Of a DNA stretch of 64,000 nt, positions 12,426 through 21,936 are shown piece after piece. The DNA lies in NCBI GenBank assembly GCA_963789025.1, contig CAWBIT010000003.1, positions 62,001-126,000 on the forward strand, written 5' to 3'. Each line of letters starts with the position of its first letter. Positions within the stretch are counted from its first letter, which is position 1. Under the pieces are notes generated by a model, which did not search any database, was not told the DNA's origin, and saw nothing but the letters and a program-made list of their open reading frames with translations. The stretch comes from AP-15 sp963789025 (GTDB taxonomy: Bacteria; Pseudomonadota; Alphaproteobacteria; ATCC43930; CGMCC-115725). The translations under genes were made by a program, and so were the position numbers.

Positions 12426-13490
12426 CTAAGCCGGAGCGGCCGTCTGCGCGGCTCGAACGTGGGCGGCGAGCAGTGACGGCAATCGGGCGGGATCGCCGCG
12501 GGCCATCCCGCATTCGGTAGCGACGCCATCGATCCGCACATGTCGGCGCGCCGCGGCGATCCTCGCCGCATCACCGGCCGCATCATCATAATGCACTAGA
12601 CCAAGATAGAGCTTGGTTTCGGGGTGCAGGCGCAAATTGTCGAGAGGCGCGGAATAGGCATCGTCGGTGCGCCCTTTCGGCACCGGCATATGGAAGAATT
12701 GGATCGGGCGGGTGATACCGGCGCTGGTTGCGTTGGCGATCTCGACCATGACCGCCATGTCCTTGGGCTGGACGCAATGCTCGTCCGCAGGGCTGCCATA
12801 GCAGAGGTGGTAGCCGAGTTCGATCGCGCTCGGTACGGCGTTGCCGATCCGGGTCAGGACGTCGATCGTCTCGGTTCGAAAATCGACCGGACCGGTTTCG
12901 TAATAACCCTCCCACGCCAGCACTTCCTGGCACACGTCCCATTGCAATGCGATACGCTCGTTCGGCATCGCGGCGGCGATCTTGCCGACCTCGCCGATCA
13001 AATGCTGGATCAGCGCCGGCAGCAGCAATGGCCGATCGGACGGCACCATGTTGTTGTAGGTCGGCGCGATTGGCGTCGGCAGCGAGATTTGAAATTTGAC
13101 GCCTGCCGGGATGACGCCGTCGCGCTGCAATCGCTCGAACAGCTGCCATGACGCGATCGCCATGTCGGCATAACCGGTCTCGAAACTGACGGGGTCGGGG
13201 GTCGCACCAGGTTTGACGCGTAGGCGCGGAATTTCGCGCAGAAGCTTGCCGTCCCATTGTGTGAATTTGAAAGGCGGCACATCGGTGGCGACCTCGATCG
13301 CGGGGTTGTCGGCGAGCACCTGCTGTAGAAATCGGATCCAGGTTTTGCGGATACCGGTCTCGCCGTCGGGCAAACGCTGCAGGTACGGCCCGGTGGTTTC
13401 CGTCAGTCTGCGAAACACGGTTTCCGCATCGGGCAGCGGAATGCTGCCGACAAAATGCACGATCGGGGAATCGGTGCGAGTTTCCGCCAC
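12426..13490 (-). CDS. MetE C-terminal-domain-like (cobalamin-independent methionine synthase fold) protein
   Basis: A 354-residue TIM-barrel protein corresponding to the catalytic domain of cobalamin-independent methionine synthase. Candidate zinc ligands are retained: the H-x-C of GYHLCYG and the cysteine of VATECGM. It begins IVHFVGSIPLPDAETVF and lacks the N-terminal domain of MetE. Stand-alone members act as methyltransferases or are uncharacterised. GTG at 13490 is chosen because AGGAGG sits seven bases upstream; a longer open frame reaches 13589. Confidence 0.75.
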   Translation of the reverse strand: MAETRTDSPIVHFVGSIPLPDAETVFRRLTETTGPYLQRLPDGETGIRKTWIRFLQQVLADNPAIEVATDVPPFKFTQWDGKLLREIPRLRVKPGATPDPVSFETGYADMAIASWQLFERLQRDGVIPAGVKFQISLPTPIAPTYNNMVPSDRPLLLPALIQHLIGEVGKIAAAMPNERIALQWDVCQEVLAWEGYYETGPVDFRTETIDVLTRIGNAVPSAIELGYHLCYGSPADEHCVQPKDMAVMVEIANATSAGITRPIQFFHMPVPKGRTDDAYSAPLDNLRLHPETKLYLGLVHYDDAAGDAARIAAARRHVRIDGVATECGMARGDPARLPSLLAAHVRAAQTAAPA

Positions 13491-14039
13491 GGCGTCCTCC
13501 TGAAAGCAGTGCTGCTCGCTCGTTCTAGCCCCTTTAATGTAGCTCGGCGACCGGAACGAGCTGCTCACGTGGTTCAGACTACGGGGCACGATCGATCGCG
13601 GAGGGAGCTCTGCGTGCCTCTGCCGTCGACTTTTCGTGTCTTGGCCTTCCGATCCTTCAGATACACAATCAGGACCTTAGGCGGCGGTCGGCGGCCTGTA
13701 GCTCTTCTGTACCTGGCCCGTCTTTGTCATCGCCGTCGTTGCCTCCTCGGTGGTGAACAACTGCACAATTTCGACCGATGAAGCTGTCCCCAAGGCTCCT
13801 AGCATCATCGATACCTAAGCCGCGGAGGGTATCAGGTGGCTCATGAATCACGATGATGTTGGCGGGTCCAAGAGCAAAATAATTAGTCAGCCAAAGTGTA
13901 GCCAGCGGCTTCCAAAGCGGCTCTCGCCGCTGGGCGACGGTCTTGGCGCTTATCAACCGCGGCTTTCTTAGATGTGGCCGAAAGACTTTCAGGAAACCGC
14001 CCTCGTCGACGATACGCTCGATCCGTGTGATCTTTCCGC
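13491..14039. other. Gene-poor interval
   Basis: No recognisable gene. Minus-strand frames between 13670 and 14040 stay open (for example RIVDEGGFLKVFRPHLRKPR) but match nothing I know and lack a ribosome site. Possibly decayed coding DNA. Confidence 0.4.
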
Positions 14040-14846
14040 ATGGGCATGACAACCCGGATCGCCTGGTGCGACTCGACATTTAACCCCTGGCTCGAATGCA
14101 TGCGGGTCTCGCCGGCGTGTGACCACTGCTACGCGGCTGCCCTCAGTTGGCGCACCGGCCGCCGTGATCATCACGGGCTGGACCTCTGGGACCGGCATGC
14201 GCGACGGGTTCGCACCTCGCCGGATTATTGGCGGGCACCCCGTCGCTGGAATCGGGACGCCCTGGCCGCGGGCCGGCGGCACCGAGTGTTCTGCGCCTCA
14301 ATGGCGGATGTCTTCGACAACCGCGCCCCCTCGGCTTGGCGTGCGGACCTCTGGCAGCTCATTCGGGCCACTCCGGCCGTCGATTGGTTCTGCCTCACGA
14401 AACGACCGCAAAATATCGCTGGCATGCTGCCCGCCGATTGGGGGGACGGCTGGGCGAATGTCTGGCTCGGCACGACCACCGAAAACCAGATCGAGGCGAC
14501 CCGGCGAATCCCGTACCTGATGGCGATCCCGGCCGCCGCTCGTTTTCTCTGTGTCGAGCCCATGCTCGAGGCGATCGACCTGTCTCCCTGGCTCGGCGAG
14601 CTCGACTGGCTGATCGTCGGCGGTGAGTTGGGTGTTGGCAACCGCGCGCGGCCAATGCATCCCGACTGGGTGCGCGATCTGCGCGATCAGGTTCGGGCCG
14701 CCGGTGGCGCGCTTTTTCTGAAACAAGTCGGCAGTAACCGCGCCCTCTGGCCCGGGGTTAAGCACCGCAAGGGCGAGAACCCGATCGAGTGGCCGCCCGA
14801 CCTTCAAATTCAGGACCTTCCGCGCCGATCTGGGCCTAGCATGTGA
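14040..14846 (+). CDS. DUF5131 (phage Gp37/Gp68-like) family protein
   Basis: A 268-residue protein with the family's hallmarks: IAWCDSTFNPWLEC near the start, the cysteine cluster C-x6-C-x2-CYA (PACDHCYA), FCASMADVFD, WFCLTKRP, NVWLGTTTEN, FLCVEPML, WLIVGGELG and FLKQVG. The cysteine cluster resembles a metal or Fe-S site. Members occur in phages and bacterial chromosomes; the biochemical role is unknown. A second ATG at 14046 is equally possible. No phage structural genes are near. Confidence 0.82.
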   Translation: MGMTTRIAWCDSTFNPWLECMRVSPACDHCYAAALSWRTGRRDHHGLDLWDRHARRVRTSPDYWRAPRRWNRDALAAGRRHRVFCASMADVFDNRAPSAWRADLWQLIRATPAVDWFCLTKRPQNIAGMLPADWGDGWANVWLGTTTENQIEATRRIPYLMAIPAAARFLCVEPMLEAIDLSPWLGELDWLIVGGELGVGNRARPMHPDWVRDLRDQVRAAGGALFLKQVGSNRALWPGVKHRKGENPIEWPPDLQIQDLPRRSGPSM

Positions 14847-14893
14847 GCCAATCCGCCGGGATCGGCTAAAGTCGCGGGCGAGTTGTTCAGCCG

Positions 14894-15694
14894 ATGAGTT
14901 CGATGTTTCCACCGGATCGAATTGTCTGCCTCACCGAAGAAACGGTCGAAACGCTTTACCTGCTGGGCGAACAGGGCCGCATCGTCGGGATCTCCGGCTA
15001 TGTTGTGCGCCCGCCGCAGGCTCGCCGCGAAAAGCCGCGAGTGAGTGCCTTCACCTCGGCAAATATCGACAAGATCGTGGCGCTGAACCCTGATCTCGTC
15101 CTGACGTTCTCCGATCTTCAAGCCGACATCGCCGCCGATCTCATCCGTCGAGGGCTCGACGTTCATGCTTTCAACCAGCGAAGCCTCGCCGAGATCCTCG
15201 ACATGATCCGGACGGTCGGCGCAATGGTCTGTGCGAGCGAACGGGCCCAGCAGCTTGTGGGCAGACTCGAGGCTCGTCTGGCCGAAGTCAGACAGCGTTC
15301 GGAACGCCTGCCGCGGCAGCCGAGGATATTTTTCGAGGAATGGGATGAACCGCTAATCTCCGGAATTGGGTGGGTCTCAGAGCTCGTTGAGATCGCGGGC
15401 GGCATCGACATCTTCGCCGACCGTGCAGGCCGAAGTGCCGCCAAGGATCGCATCGTGACCATAGATGAGGTGGTTGCGCGAGAGCCCGATCTGATTATCG
15501 GCTCCTGGTGCGGCAAGAAGTTCCGGCCCGAGCGGGTAATGGCGCGGGCTGGCTTCGATCGAACTCCGGCGGTGCGGCACCAGGATGTATACGAGATCAA
15601 ATCGTCCCTGATCTTGCAGCCCGGACCGGCAGCACTAACCGATGGTCTTGCAAAGCTCCAGATGATTGTCTGGCAGTGGGCAAGGATGACGTAA
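14894..15694 (+). CDS. BtuF/TroA-fold cobalamin-binding-like protein
   Basis: A 266-residue protein with the periplasmic-binding fold of BtuF/FecB: RIVCLTEETVETLYLLGEQ, GISGYVVRPPQA, KIVALNPDLVLTFSD, a linker helix, then VSELVEIAGGIDIFADRAG and EPDLIIGSWCGKKFRPE. There is no signal peptide (it starts MSSMFPPDRIV), so it may be cytoplasmic, as in the stand-alone 'cobalamin-binding protein' group. No BtuC/BtuD partner is nearby. The ligand is not proven. Confidence 0.78.
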   Translation: MSSMFPPDRIVCLTEETVETLYLLGEQGRIVGISGYVVRPPQARREKPRVSAFTSANIDKIVALNPDLVLTFSDLQADIAADLIRRGLDVHAFNQRSLAEILDMIRTVGAMVCASERAQQLVGRLEARLAEVRQRSERLPRQPRIFFEEWDEPLISGIGWVSELVEIAGGIDIFADRAGRSAAKDRIVTIDEVVAREPDLIIGSWCGKKFRPERVMARAGFDRTPAVRHQDVYEIKSSLILQPGPAALTDGLAKLQMIVWQWARMT

Positions 15695-15718
15695 ACCGAG
15701 GCGACGGAGGCAAGGCGA

Positions 15719-16520
15719 ATGTCGAACGGATCGGGCGGCGTTGTCGCGATCTACCGCTACCCGGTGAAGGGCCTGAGCGCCGAAAAGATGAACCGGGTAG
15801 GTCCTCACGCCCGGTGAATGCCTGCCGCACTATCGGCGTTTTGCCATTGCGCTCGGTGCGGCCCGCTTCGATCCGGAGCACCCGGAGCGGCTGCTCTAAG
15901 ACCCATTTCATCATGTTGATGCGCGACGAAAAGCTGGCGCAGTTGCAGACCCACTTCGACGTCGAGAGCGGCGTCTTGACTATCGCTGAAAATGGCCGGG
16001 TATTGCTTCGTGCGCAGATTACCGCCGCAAAGGGGTGCGAGCTCGTCGCCGAGTTCTTCACCAATTTTCTCGGTGATGCGACGAAAGCACCGTTACGCGT
16101 CGTCGCCGCACCGGGACACGCCTTTGCGGATGCACGCCGCAAGCCGAACGCGACGACCGATCAATACGTCTCGCTGATCAACCACGCGAGCCTCGCGGCG
16201 CTCGAAGCGGCGATGGGCGTCCCGATCGATCCTATGCGATTTCGCGCGAATATATATTTCGATGGGCCATCGGCCTGGAGTGAGCACGACTGGATCGACT
16301 CTGAAATCGCCATCGGAGCCGCGCGGTTGCGGGTGATCTCGCCGATAACCCGATGTGCGGCAAACCCAAGTCAATCCTGCCACAGCAGAGCGAGACCTCA
16401 ATATCGTCGCGGCCCCTCGGGCATTCTTTCGACCACACCAATATGGGTGTCTATGCTGAAGTCGTGGCGGGAGGCGAAATCGCCGTTGGCGATACGCTGC
16501 TAAGGGCGTCCGATACATAA
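15719..16520 (+). pseudogene. MOSC-domain protein, several frameshifts
   Basis: The start is well formed (GGAGG then ATG 15719, VVAIYRYPVKGLSAEKMNRV), which is the MOSC N-terminal beta-barrel. Reading then breaks near 15800. GECLPHYRRFAIALGAARF appears in another frame, MLMRDEKLAQLQTHFDVESG in a third, and after SPITRCAA (about 16355) the tail NMGVYAEVVAGGEIAVGDTL is again shifted. The reconstructed protein would be about 265 residues, with the sulfur-carrier cysteine in TRCAA. Clearly non-functional as written. Confidence 0.8.
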
Positions 16521-16811
16521 CAGCGCCATCAGATGCTTGTAGACAGGGCGAAAAGCGGGCTCCCGCTGATTGCGAAATGGGAAGGAAGGCGATACCCCGG
16601 AGCGTGCACGGCGCTTGTGGGCGGGGGGTTCGGCCGGCGCTGATTTCTAAACCAGCCACTCGCCACGTCCTGTAGGTCAGAAGGACATGCGCCCTGAGCA
16701 GCCTGTCGCGAAACCCACCCTCGTCGATCACAGGAGCGTTATCATGCATCAGATGGTTGCCAGCGAGGCGACGTGACCCGCCTTGTTCAGGTCGATAAAG
16801 GGGGCGCGGCA

Positions 16812-17585
16812 GTGGCACGCGTATTCATAACGGGGTCGTCGGACGGCCTCGGTCTCGTGGCGGCCAAGCTCCTGATCGAGCAAGGCCATGAGGTCGTCCT
16901 GCACGGGCGCAATGAGGGCCGGAGCCGCGACGCCCTCCGAGCGGCAGCCGGCGCTCAGGGAGCTGTCTGCGGGGACCTCTCCACCATCGCGGGGGCGACG
17001 ACCGTAGCAGGCGAGGCCAACAAGTTCGGTCGTTTCGACGCCGTCATCCACAATGCGGGCATCGGCTCCCGCGAACCGCGGCGAGTTGAGACCGAGCCCA
17101 GAGTTCCCAGTATCTTCATGGTCAATGTGCTCGCGCCCTACATTCTGACGGCGTTGATCGAAAGACCGGACCGGCTGGTCTACGTCAGCTCCGGCATGCA
17201 TCACGGCGTGCGGCTGCGTATCGACGATCTGCTCTGGACCAAGCGCGCTTGGAGTGGGTGGACGGCTTACGCGGAGAGCAAGCTTTGCGATGTTCTGCTC
17301 GCATTTGCCGTCGCCCGGCGCTGGAAGAACGTCCGATCCAACGCGCTGGAGCCTGGATGGGTGCCGACGAAGATGGGGGGCCCTTCAGCTCCGGGCGATC
17401 TTCGTCAGGGGTCTGTAACCCAAGCGTGGCTTGCCACGAGCGAAGACGCGTTAGCGCGATCGTCGGGCGGATATTTCTATCACCAGAGCCTTCGCGCGCC
17501 GAACGCGATCGCGAATGACGTCGGGACGCAGGAGGCGTTACTCGCCGAGTGCGCCGGCATCTCCGGTATCCCCCTCACCGACTGA
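16812..17585 (+). CDS. SDR-family NAD(P)-dependent oxidoreductase
   Basis: A 257-residue Rossmann oxidoreductase. The cofactor motif TGSSDGLG sits near the N-terminus, NAGIGS follows the fourth strand, and the catalytic S-Y-K is VSSGM, then TAYAESKL. The EPGWVPTKMGG segment is typical of the group. GTG 16812 is preferred since GGGGGC precedes it and the Rossmann strand VARVFITG starts there; an upstream in-frame start at 16773 would add 13 unconserved residues. Substrate unknown. Confidence 0.85.
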   Translation: MARVFITGSSDGLGLVAAKLLIEQGHEVVLHGRNEGRSRDALRAAAGAQGAVCGDLSTIAGATTVAGEANKFGRFDAVIHNAGIGSREPRRVETEPRVPSIFMVNVLAPYILTALIERPDRLVYVSSGMHHGVRLRIDDLLWTKRAWSGWTAYAESKLCDVLLAFAVARRWKNVRSNALEPGWVPTKMGGPSAPGDLRQGSVTQAWLATSEDALARSSGGYFYHQSLRAPNAIANDVGTQEALLAECAGISGIPLTD

Positions 17586-17847
17586 TCCCGACGTTGGGCC
17601 TTGGCGAGTGCCGCCCTGTGCGGGCACGAACAAACTCGAACAACATGCGCAGATCGCCGGGTAGAGCGGTGCTCGGTGTCACACCCGCCTCAGCAGGGCA
17701 TATCGGATAAGCGCTTGGCCAGACCGACTGCGTGCCGACGCCTGTAGAATAGGCACGGGATGGCGACTCTGCCGTAACCTCCGCCCTGTCGGCCAGGTCT
17801 CGCGCTCGGTAGCGGTCAAGCCGGCGATCGACCTCGTATTGCGTTCT

Positions 17848-18786
17848 TCAACCACGTTCCAGGAATGCAGATGAGAGCGTTTCGATTTCCGTCGGTGCGA
17901 TGTCCAGGCTCGATAAGCCGGGGCAATCGGCGGAAGCGATATTGTCGCGCTGCATAAGCGCCACCTGATTGCGGGTAAGAGGAGCGCCGGGCAGGAACTC
18001 GGCCCCCGAGGCGAGAATTCGCCACAGCGCGAATGGTACCGGCACAAGCCTTGCGCGAACCTTGATCCGATCGGCAACGGTCCTGACCAGTTCCTTATAG
18101 GTGTAGACCCGTGCGCCGCCAAACTCGTAAAAAGCAGCGCTTCCTCCTCCGCCAGCCAAAACTCGTGCAATCCCTTGGGCCACATCCTCAACATAGACGG
18201 GTTGCAATTTTGTCTCTCCCCCGCCGAACATCGGATAGACCGGGAGGATCCGGAGCAGCCGCGCGACTGTCGTTAGAAAGGCGTCATCAGGCCCGAACAT
18301 CACAGCCGGGCGTATGAGGATCGCGCCGGGAAAGCCCTGCTGGACCGCAAGCTCCCCCCTGCCGCGCGAGGCGATGTAGGGCGCCGACGAAGCCGGGTCG
18401 GCGCCAATGCCGGAGATATGGATCAGTCGTTCCACACCGCTCGCACGCGCGAGGCGGGCCACGAGCGCCGCTGCCTCGACATGCACGGCACCGAAGGTTG
18501 CGCGGCCGCGCTCGACGTAGAGGCTGACGGAGTTGACGGCACCATAGGCGCCAAAGAGCGCCGCCGCGACCGTGGTCTCGTCACGGATGTCAGCTTTCAC
18601 CGCCTCGGAGCCCGCATCTTGTCGGGATGCCGATCCAACCCGCTCAGGGTGGCGCGATACTGTCCGCACCCGAAAGCCGTGGTCGAGCAGATGACGGACG
18701 ATCCGGCGACCGAGAAACCCGGTTCCACCGAAAACCGTGATGAGCCCACGATGGCCGACTGCGCTGTGTGTATGGTCTTCTGCCAT
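17848..18786 (-). CDS. NDUFA9-like / NmrA-like NAD(P)-binding epimerase-fold protein
   Basis: A 312-residue atypical SDR. The nucleotide motif GGTGFLGRRIVRHL is near residue 20, followed by VKADIRDETTV, HVEAAALVARLARASGVERL, HISGIGAD and the RPAVMFGPDDAFL segment. This pattern fits the complex I NDUFA9-related/NAD(P)H-binding family, whose bacterial members are often annotated simply as sugar-nucleotide epimerase-like. The active-site tyrosine lies in APYIASRGRGE. It stands alone between decayed segments. Confidence 0.75.
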   Translation of the reverse strand: MAEDHTHSAVGHRGLITVFGGTGFLGRRIVRHLLDHGFRVRTVSRHPERVGSASRQDAGSEAVKADIRDETTVAAALFGAYGAVNSVSLYVERGRATFGAVHVEAAALVARLARASGVERLIHISGIGADPASSAPYIASRGRGELAVQQGFPGAILIRPAVMFGPDDAFLTTVARLLRILPVYPMFGGGETKLQPVYVEDVAQGIARVLAGGGGSAAFYEFGGARVYTYKELVRTVADRIKVRARLVPVPFALWRILASGAEFLPGAPLTRNQVALMQRDNIASADCPGLSSLDIAPTEIETLSSAFLERG

Positions 18787-18959
18787 GGCCGTCAGCCGGC
18801 CTGCCTATCGGCACGATTTGAACATTCCCGACAAGGCGGAAAGGCTGCACCTCAGCATGTTCCGGCGTTCCTCCTTGTCAACGAGCAACCCGGTCGTCTG
18901 AATGATCGGTGTCGACTGACAAGCTGATAATCCTCCTACACCGAGGCGGCGCGTGGTTC

Positions 18960-19195
18960 CCAGCGTCGTGCGGTCTCAAGCCCAAAGCGGCTCGGTCAAG
19001 ATGGCTGCCGAGGATATCGAAAGCGGCAGTCCCGGAGAGCGTTTGGCGCCCCAACGGGAAACCGACGGGCCGCAATCCCGCTTCCTCCACCATATCAGCT
19101 GCCGTGGCGTCCCGCTCCAGCGTCACCTGATAGCCGTGTTCAGCGGCGCAGCGTGTGGTCGCCTCGATGATCTTTCCGATGCAGCGCTGCCGGAG
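18960..19195 (-). pseudogene. Possible isochorismatase-like hydrolase remnant
   Basis: The minus strand encodes GKIIEATTRCAAEHGYQVTL followed by ERDATAAD, matching the 'E-x-T-x-R-x-A-x-x-x-G-Y-x-V-x-x-x-x-DA-x-A' block of cysteine hydrolases (isochorismatase family). The N-terminal catalytic aspartate and lysine are missing, and the sequence around is not coding-like. This is a weak identification. Confidence 0.4.
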
Positions 19196-19327
19196 CTGAA
19201 GTCGAGGTCGGCACTGGCAAATCCAGGGTGTGCGACAGGCAGCCGGCGTGCGGTCGCTTGCACAAAACGATCACCCGTTGGAGGGACCGTAGATCTCACT
19301 CGGGCTGATTGAGCGAGAATTATTCAG

Positions 19328-19672
19328 CTAAAGAATCCAGGCTTGTTCGGCCGCTTTTTCGAGCGTCTCCCAGCCGGTGGTAATGCCCGGCACAAAGGCA
19401 TTGCACCCCTCGCCCTCCAGAACCACTTTGCCGGCGGGATCCTGCGCATCGATGGCGACAAAGGCCTGGGTAATCTTCTCGACCAGCGCCGGATCCATTT
19501 CGCTGTGCGCCCTGAAACAGCAGTGACTATAGCCCGGACTGGACCATATTATCCGGAAGCTGTCCGGCGCCAGCGTCCCCTCTGCCCGCAGGGCCTCGAT
19601 GGTTCGCCCACTAACGGCACCAGCATCATACTCGTACCGACCGACCCGCTCCACGGCATCGCGCTCATCTAA
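19328..19672 (-). pseudogene. C-terminal fragment of PhnD-like ABC substrate-binding protein
   Basis: About 110 codons: VGRYEYDAGAVSGRTIEALR, then FRIIWSSPGYSHCCFRAHSE, MDPALVEKITQAFVAI and a normal C-terminus. This is the second lobe of phosphate/phosphonate (PhnD-type) binding proteins, in which the Y-D-A-G-A pattern contributes to ligand binding. The first lobe is absent: homology ends abruptly near 19672, where an oppositely oriented amidohydrolase fragment begins. Confidence 0.7.
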
Positions 19673-20579
19673 TTGGGCGTCGCCCTGGCGCTCGTCATAG
19701 AAGCTACAGACAGCCCAAGGGACACGATCGCGGCGATCGGCTCGGCGGGGCCGGCCGATAACGCCGATGCGGTCGAGATCGAGGGCCGCGGCTTTGCGGT
19801 TTTGCCTGGCTTCGTCGACATCCACGCGCACCCGTCCTCAGAGCCGATGCTGAAGGGCCTGACCGACGAGGTCGGCAGCCGCCAGCTGTACATGAGTTCG
19901 CTATACGAATACCTGCCATTATTCGATGCCGATCCAGAGGGCCGACGGGCCGTGACCGAGGTCGCGTTGTGCGAACTGATGCAGAGCGGCGTCACGACGG
20001 TCTGCGACCTGTCGGCCGCGCGCGATGATTGGCTCGACACGCTCGGCGCCAGCGGCATGCGCGTCTACGTCGCGCGAGGATTTCGGGCGATATCGTGCCG
20101 CCGAGGTCAATCTCGGGATCGGCACCGACACCTTTCTGCATAATTTCGTCGAGGAGTTGCGTACCGCCGCGATCCTGGCGCGAGTGGCCGTGGGCCAAGC
20201 GCACGCGGTCGGTGCAGCCGATATCTTCACGGCCGCCACGATCGGCGGCGCCCGCGCGCTTCGCCGCGATGATCTCGGACGGGCGGCGCCGAGCGCCCGA
20301 GCCGATTTTCTCATGGTCGACATCGAGCACCCGGCGATGCAGTCGCTTTACGATCCGGTCCGCAGCCTGCTCTATGCAGCCGGCGAGCGGGCGATCCGGC
20401 ATGTGTTCGTCGGCGGCCAGCAAATCGTGCGCGACGGCAAGGCGCTCGCGTTCGATTACGCCGACGCCAGTGCCCGGCTGCAGATGGCGCAGCGCCGTGC
20501 GATCGAGAAGGTGCCGGGATTCGACTGGGCTGGGCGCGGCGCCGCGGAGATCATGCCGACGACCTTCCGGTCGAAGTGA
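19673..20579 (+). pseudogene. Amidohydrolase with internal deletion and frame change
   Basis: The N-terminal part contains the metal-binding HAH motif in LPGFVDIHAHPSSEPM and continues to DTLGASGMRVYVA. At about 20075 it joins, in a different frame, the C-terminal part (EVNLGIGTDTFLHNF, then ADIFTAATIGGARALRRDDL, ending FDWAGRG...). About 130 residues of the barrel, including the central histidines, are missing. The gene also lacks a proper start at its left junction. Confidence 0.75.
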
Positions 20580-20610
20580 GCTTTCGCCCGGCCCGATTGA
20601 GCTTTTACAT

Positions 20611-21834
20611 TCAGCCCTCGGCCGTGATCGGAATTGGTGTTGCCAGAAACGACCCGTCTCGCGCGACGACCTTGCCGTCGAAAAGGACCAGCTTGCGCGG
20701 CGGGTGAGCAGCGACGGCTTCGGGGACACAGCTCGCGGCGATGGTAAATAGATTGGCCGCGGCGCCGACCCTGACGCCGTAATCGCCAATCCCGAGCGCC
20801 TGTGCGCCGGCGGTGCTAACCAGGGCGAAGGCGACCTCCACCTCGGCATCGCGTCGGAAGTCGCCCTTCCAGCCGATAATTGCCGCTCGTTCCAGCAAGT
20901 CGCCGGTACCGTACGGGGACCAGGTGTCGCGGATATCGTCGTTGCCGGCAAACACCAGCACTCCGGCGGCGCGCAGCATTTCGATCGGCGGCATGGTCAG
21001 CCCGCCGGCCCCGTGGGTAACCAGCGCGACTCCGGCCTCGGCCATCATCGCCGCGGCCTCTGCCGCTTTGCGTTCCGTGATGCCGCCGAGGCAGAAGCCG
21101 TGGCTGATCGTCACTTTACCGCCAAGCCCGAGCGCGTTTGTGCGGGTGCAGATCTCCTGGACATTGAAGAGGCCCATCTCGCCCGGCTCGTGTAGGTGGA
21201 TGTCGAGCCCCACGCCGTGGCGTGCTGCGATCGCAAAGATGCCGTCTAGTTGCCCTTTGGGGTCACGGTCGATTTCCAGCGGATCGATGCCGCCGACCAG
21301 ATCGGCGCCGTTGCGGACCGCCGCATCGAGCAGGTCGAGAACGCCTGGGCAGCGCATGACACCGCTCTGGGGGAAAGCGACGGTTTGCACGGTGACCCGG
21401 TCGCGATAGCGCTCGCGGGCGGCAAGCACGCCCTCCAGCTTGGCCAGGCCGCTTTCGAGATCGATGTCGACATGGGTGCGCAGATGCGTCGTGCCGTGCG
21501 CGACGCATTCGCGGATCAGGTTTCCAGCTCGCTCTTCGGTCGATATCGGCAGGCGCGGGAGGATTGTCTTGTCGGTCTCGATGCGGCTCATCCGGGTCGG
21601 GCCCGCCGCGTGCCCCATCCAGGGCAGGCCGGTCAGCGTCTTGTCGAGATGCATGTGGCCATCGACCAGTCCCGGCAATATGAGATCACCCGCGATGTCG
21701 AGTTCCGGCGCGCTGTTCGATGACGCGGCTGCGCCTTCGCCGACCGCGGCGATCTTCCCGCCCGCGATGCCGATACCGACAAGCCGACCATCGGCGAGCC
21801 GGCAATTGGTCAGGAACGCTTCGACCTCAGTCAT
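20611..21834 (-). CDS. Cytosine deaminase-like amidohydrolase (CodA family)
   Basis: A 407-residue metal-dependent deaminase/hydrolase. Metal and catalytic motifs in order: GHMHLDKT, HLRTHVDID, DIHLHEPGEM, SHGFCLGG and GNDDIRD (the late catalytic aspartate). This set is the cytosine deaminase/isoguanine deaminase-like group, though the substrate may be another cyclic amidine or amide. AGGAG lies eight bases before the ATG. It sits among other nitrogen-compound genes (RidA, amidohydrolases), suggesting a former catabolic cluster. Confidence 0.85.
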   Translation of the reverse strand: MTEVEAFLTNCRLADGRLVGIGIAGGKIAAVGEGAAASSNSAPELDIAGDLILPGLVDGHMHLDKTLTGLPWMGHAAGPTRMSRIETDKTILPRLPISTEERAGNLIRECVAHGTTHLRTHVDIDLESGLAKLEGVLAARERYRDRVTVQTVAFPQSGVMRCPGVLDLLDAAVRNGADLVGGIDPLEIDRDPKGQLDGIFAIAARHGVGLDIHLHEPGEMGLFNVQEICTRTNALGLGGKVTISHGFCLGGITERKAAEAAAMMAEAGVALVTHGAGGLTMPPIEMLRAAGVLVFAGNDDIRDTWSPYGTGDLLERAAIIGWKGDFRRDAEVEVAFALVSTAGAQALGIGDYGVRVGAAANLFTIAASCVPEAVAAHPPRKLVLFDGKVVARDGSFLATPIPITAEG

Positions 21835-21936
21835 GGGCCGCTCCTCACGAACACCTTTTCCGTTGCGACATGCTACGCTTATCGAGGGTCACCCCGTGGG
21901 CTCGCCCGTGCAACCGACTCGACGGGAGGAGGGTTT

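Noticed and set aside
13669..14079. 136-codon minus-strand frame before the DUF5131 gene
   Set aside because: No family, no ribosome site, and odd composition; recorded only as a gene-poor interval.
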